Assembly (NCBI GenBank): GCA_964057225.1
Contig: OZ059898.1
Coordinates: 17,089,267 to 17,153,266 of the forward strand
Reading direction: 5' to 3'
Length of the DNA: 64,000 nt
From: Auanema rhodensis
Lineage: Eukaryota > Nematoda > Chromadorea > Rhabditida > Rhabditidae
Part shown: positions 63,871 to 64,000 of the stretch, in pieces
Numbering within the stretch: the first letter of the stretch is position 1
Layout: each line of letters opens with the position of its first letter
Program-made: the position numbers and the translations under genes
Notes under the pieces: generated by a model
Database searches by the model: none
What the model saw: the letters and a program-made list of their open reading frames with translations, nothing else
What the model was told of the DNA's origin: nothing

Positions 63871-64000
63871 TAGCTTAAAAATGCACCGAGATATCAACTG
63901 ATATAAGTTCACACTTATATCCTCGATTTTCACCCTGAAGAATTATTTTTTTCGTTGAATAACATTGTCCATCGTCTTTGCCTTGAAAAAAGGAATCTAA
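63871..64000. repeat. M183, partial monomer cut by the window edge
   Basis: First 130 bases of a C25, A31, aattatt monomer. The array continues beyond the window. Confidence 0.95.

Larger units (their letters stand above)
1..64000. repeat. Satellite DNA array, 351-bp monomer, head to tail, fills the window
   Basis: The motif tagcttaaaaatgcaccgag recurs every 351 bases from base 1 to 63871 (352, 703, 1054 and so on), always on the same strand. I count 182 complete monomers and one partial. Copies differ at only a few sites each, so pairwise identity is very high. Hand count of a consensus gives 58 C and 52 G in 351 bases, about 31% G+C. There is no unique sequence, transposon, inversion or gene in the window, and neither edge of the array is reached. 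This is typical of centromeric or pericentromeric satellite in a eukaryote, but location and function are inference. I do not recognise the named family or the species. Confidence 0.98.

Noticed and set aside
1-64000. Open reading frame running through all monomers, because 351 is a multiple of 3
   Set aside because: I listed stops in all six frames of the consensus; each frame has at least three per monomer and no stretch exceeds about 50 codons.
1-64000. CRISPR array or bacterial repeat region
   Set aside because: There are no short repeats with unique spacers; the whole unit is repeated, and its length and homogeneity fit eukaryotic satellite.
1-64000. Transposon or SINE insertion, tRNA-derived sequence or rDNA within the array
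   Set aside because: The phase is kept across the full window with only 1-2 bp length changes, leaving no room for an insertion, and I see no pol III boxes.

Overview
The whole 64-kb window is a single block of tandemly repeated satellite DNA. The repeat unit is 351 bp, about 69% A+T by hand count, and every copy is in the same orientation. I count 182 complete monomers (1-63870) plus a 130-bp partial copy (63871-64000). The lengths add up exactly: seven 349-bp copies, three 352-bp copies and one 350-bp copy account for the 12-bp shortfall against 182 x 351. I see no gene, RNA gene, transposon or unique sequence. All six frames of the monomer carry several stops, and because 351 is divisible by 3 those stops recur in every copy. 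An array like this points to eukaryotic centromeric, pericentromeric or other constitutive heterochromatin. The lack of CpG depletion fits a lightly methylated invertebrate genome, for example an insect or nematode, but I cannot name the species or the satellite family.

Monomers are numbered M1-M183 from base 1; site numbers are positions in the monomer counted from its first t (tagctt...). Copies differ at a limited set of diagnostic sites: 25, 31, 53, 72-78, 118-124, 157, 162-164, 176, 204, 213, 304-306, 312, 317-321, 342 and 348. Using these as barcodes, the array splits into three haplotype domains. Domain A (M1-M13, 1-4563) and domain C (M84-M183, 29121-64000) share variants such as G31, the 304-306 TTG form and A342. 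Domain B (M14-M83, 4564-29120) lacks G31 and has its own variants: G53, the paired 1-bp deletions, G162, and T348.

Within the domains the monomers are organised into higher-order repeats (HORs) of several different orders. These are a 5-mer (1054-4563), a 2-mer alternation inside a tandemly duplicated 15-mer of 5263 bp (8072-18597), a 10-mer (17196-24211, overlapping the end of the second 15-mer), a 6-mer (34737-38948 and again 51587-53692), a 7-mer (41757-46672), an 8-mer (47375-52990), a 4-mer (54746-57553) and a second, different 5-mer (58256-62817). Segments beginning at 33684 and 50183 run collinear over more than 10 kb, so a larger duplication underlies several of the shorter HORs.

Some single monomers at HOR edges are visibly chimeric (M75, M126, M99, M166). 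They carry one type's barcode at the 5' end and another's at the 3' end. This is the footprint expected of unequal crossing-over inside a monomer, and in two cases the exchange can be confined to about 70-130 bp.

Each monomer also carries three inverted-repeat elements: a 9-bp stem with a 4-nt loop (sites 30-51), an A/T-tract palindrome centred on TCGA (160-180) and a 9-bp stem with a 10-nt loop (202-229). Several diagnostic alleles fall inside these stems.
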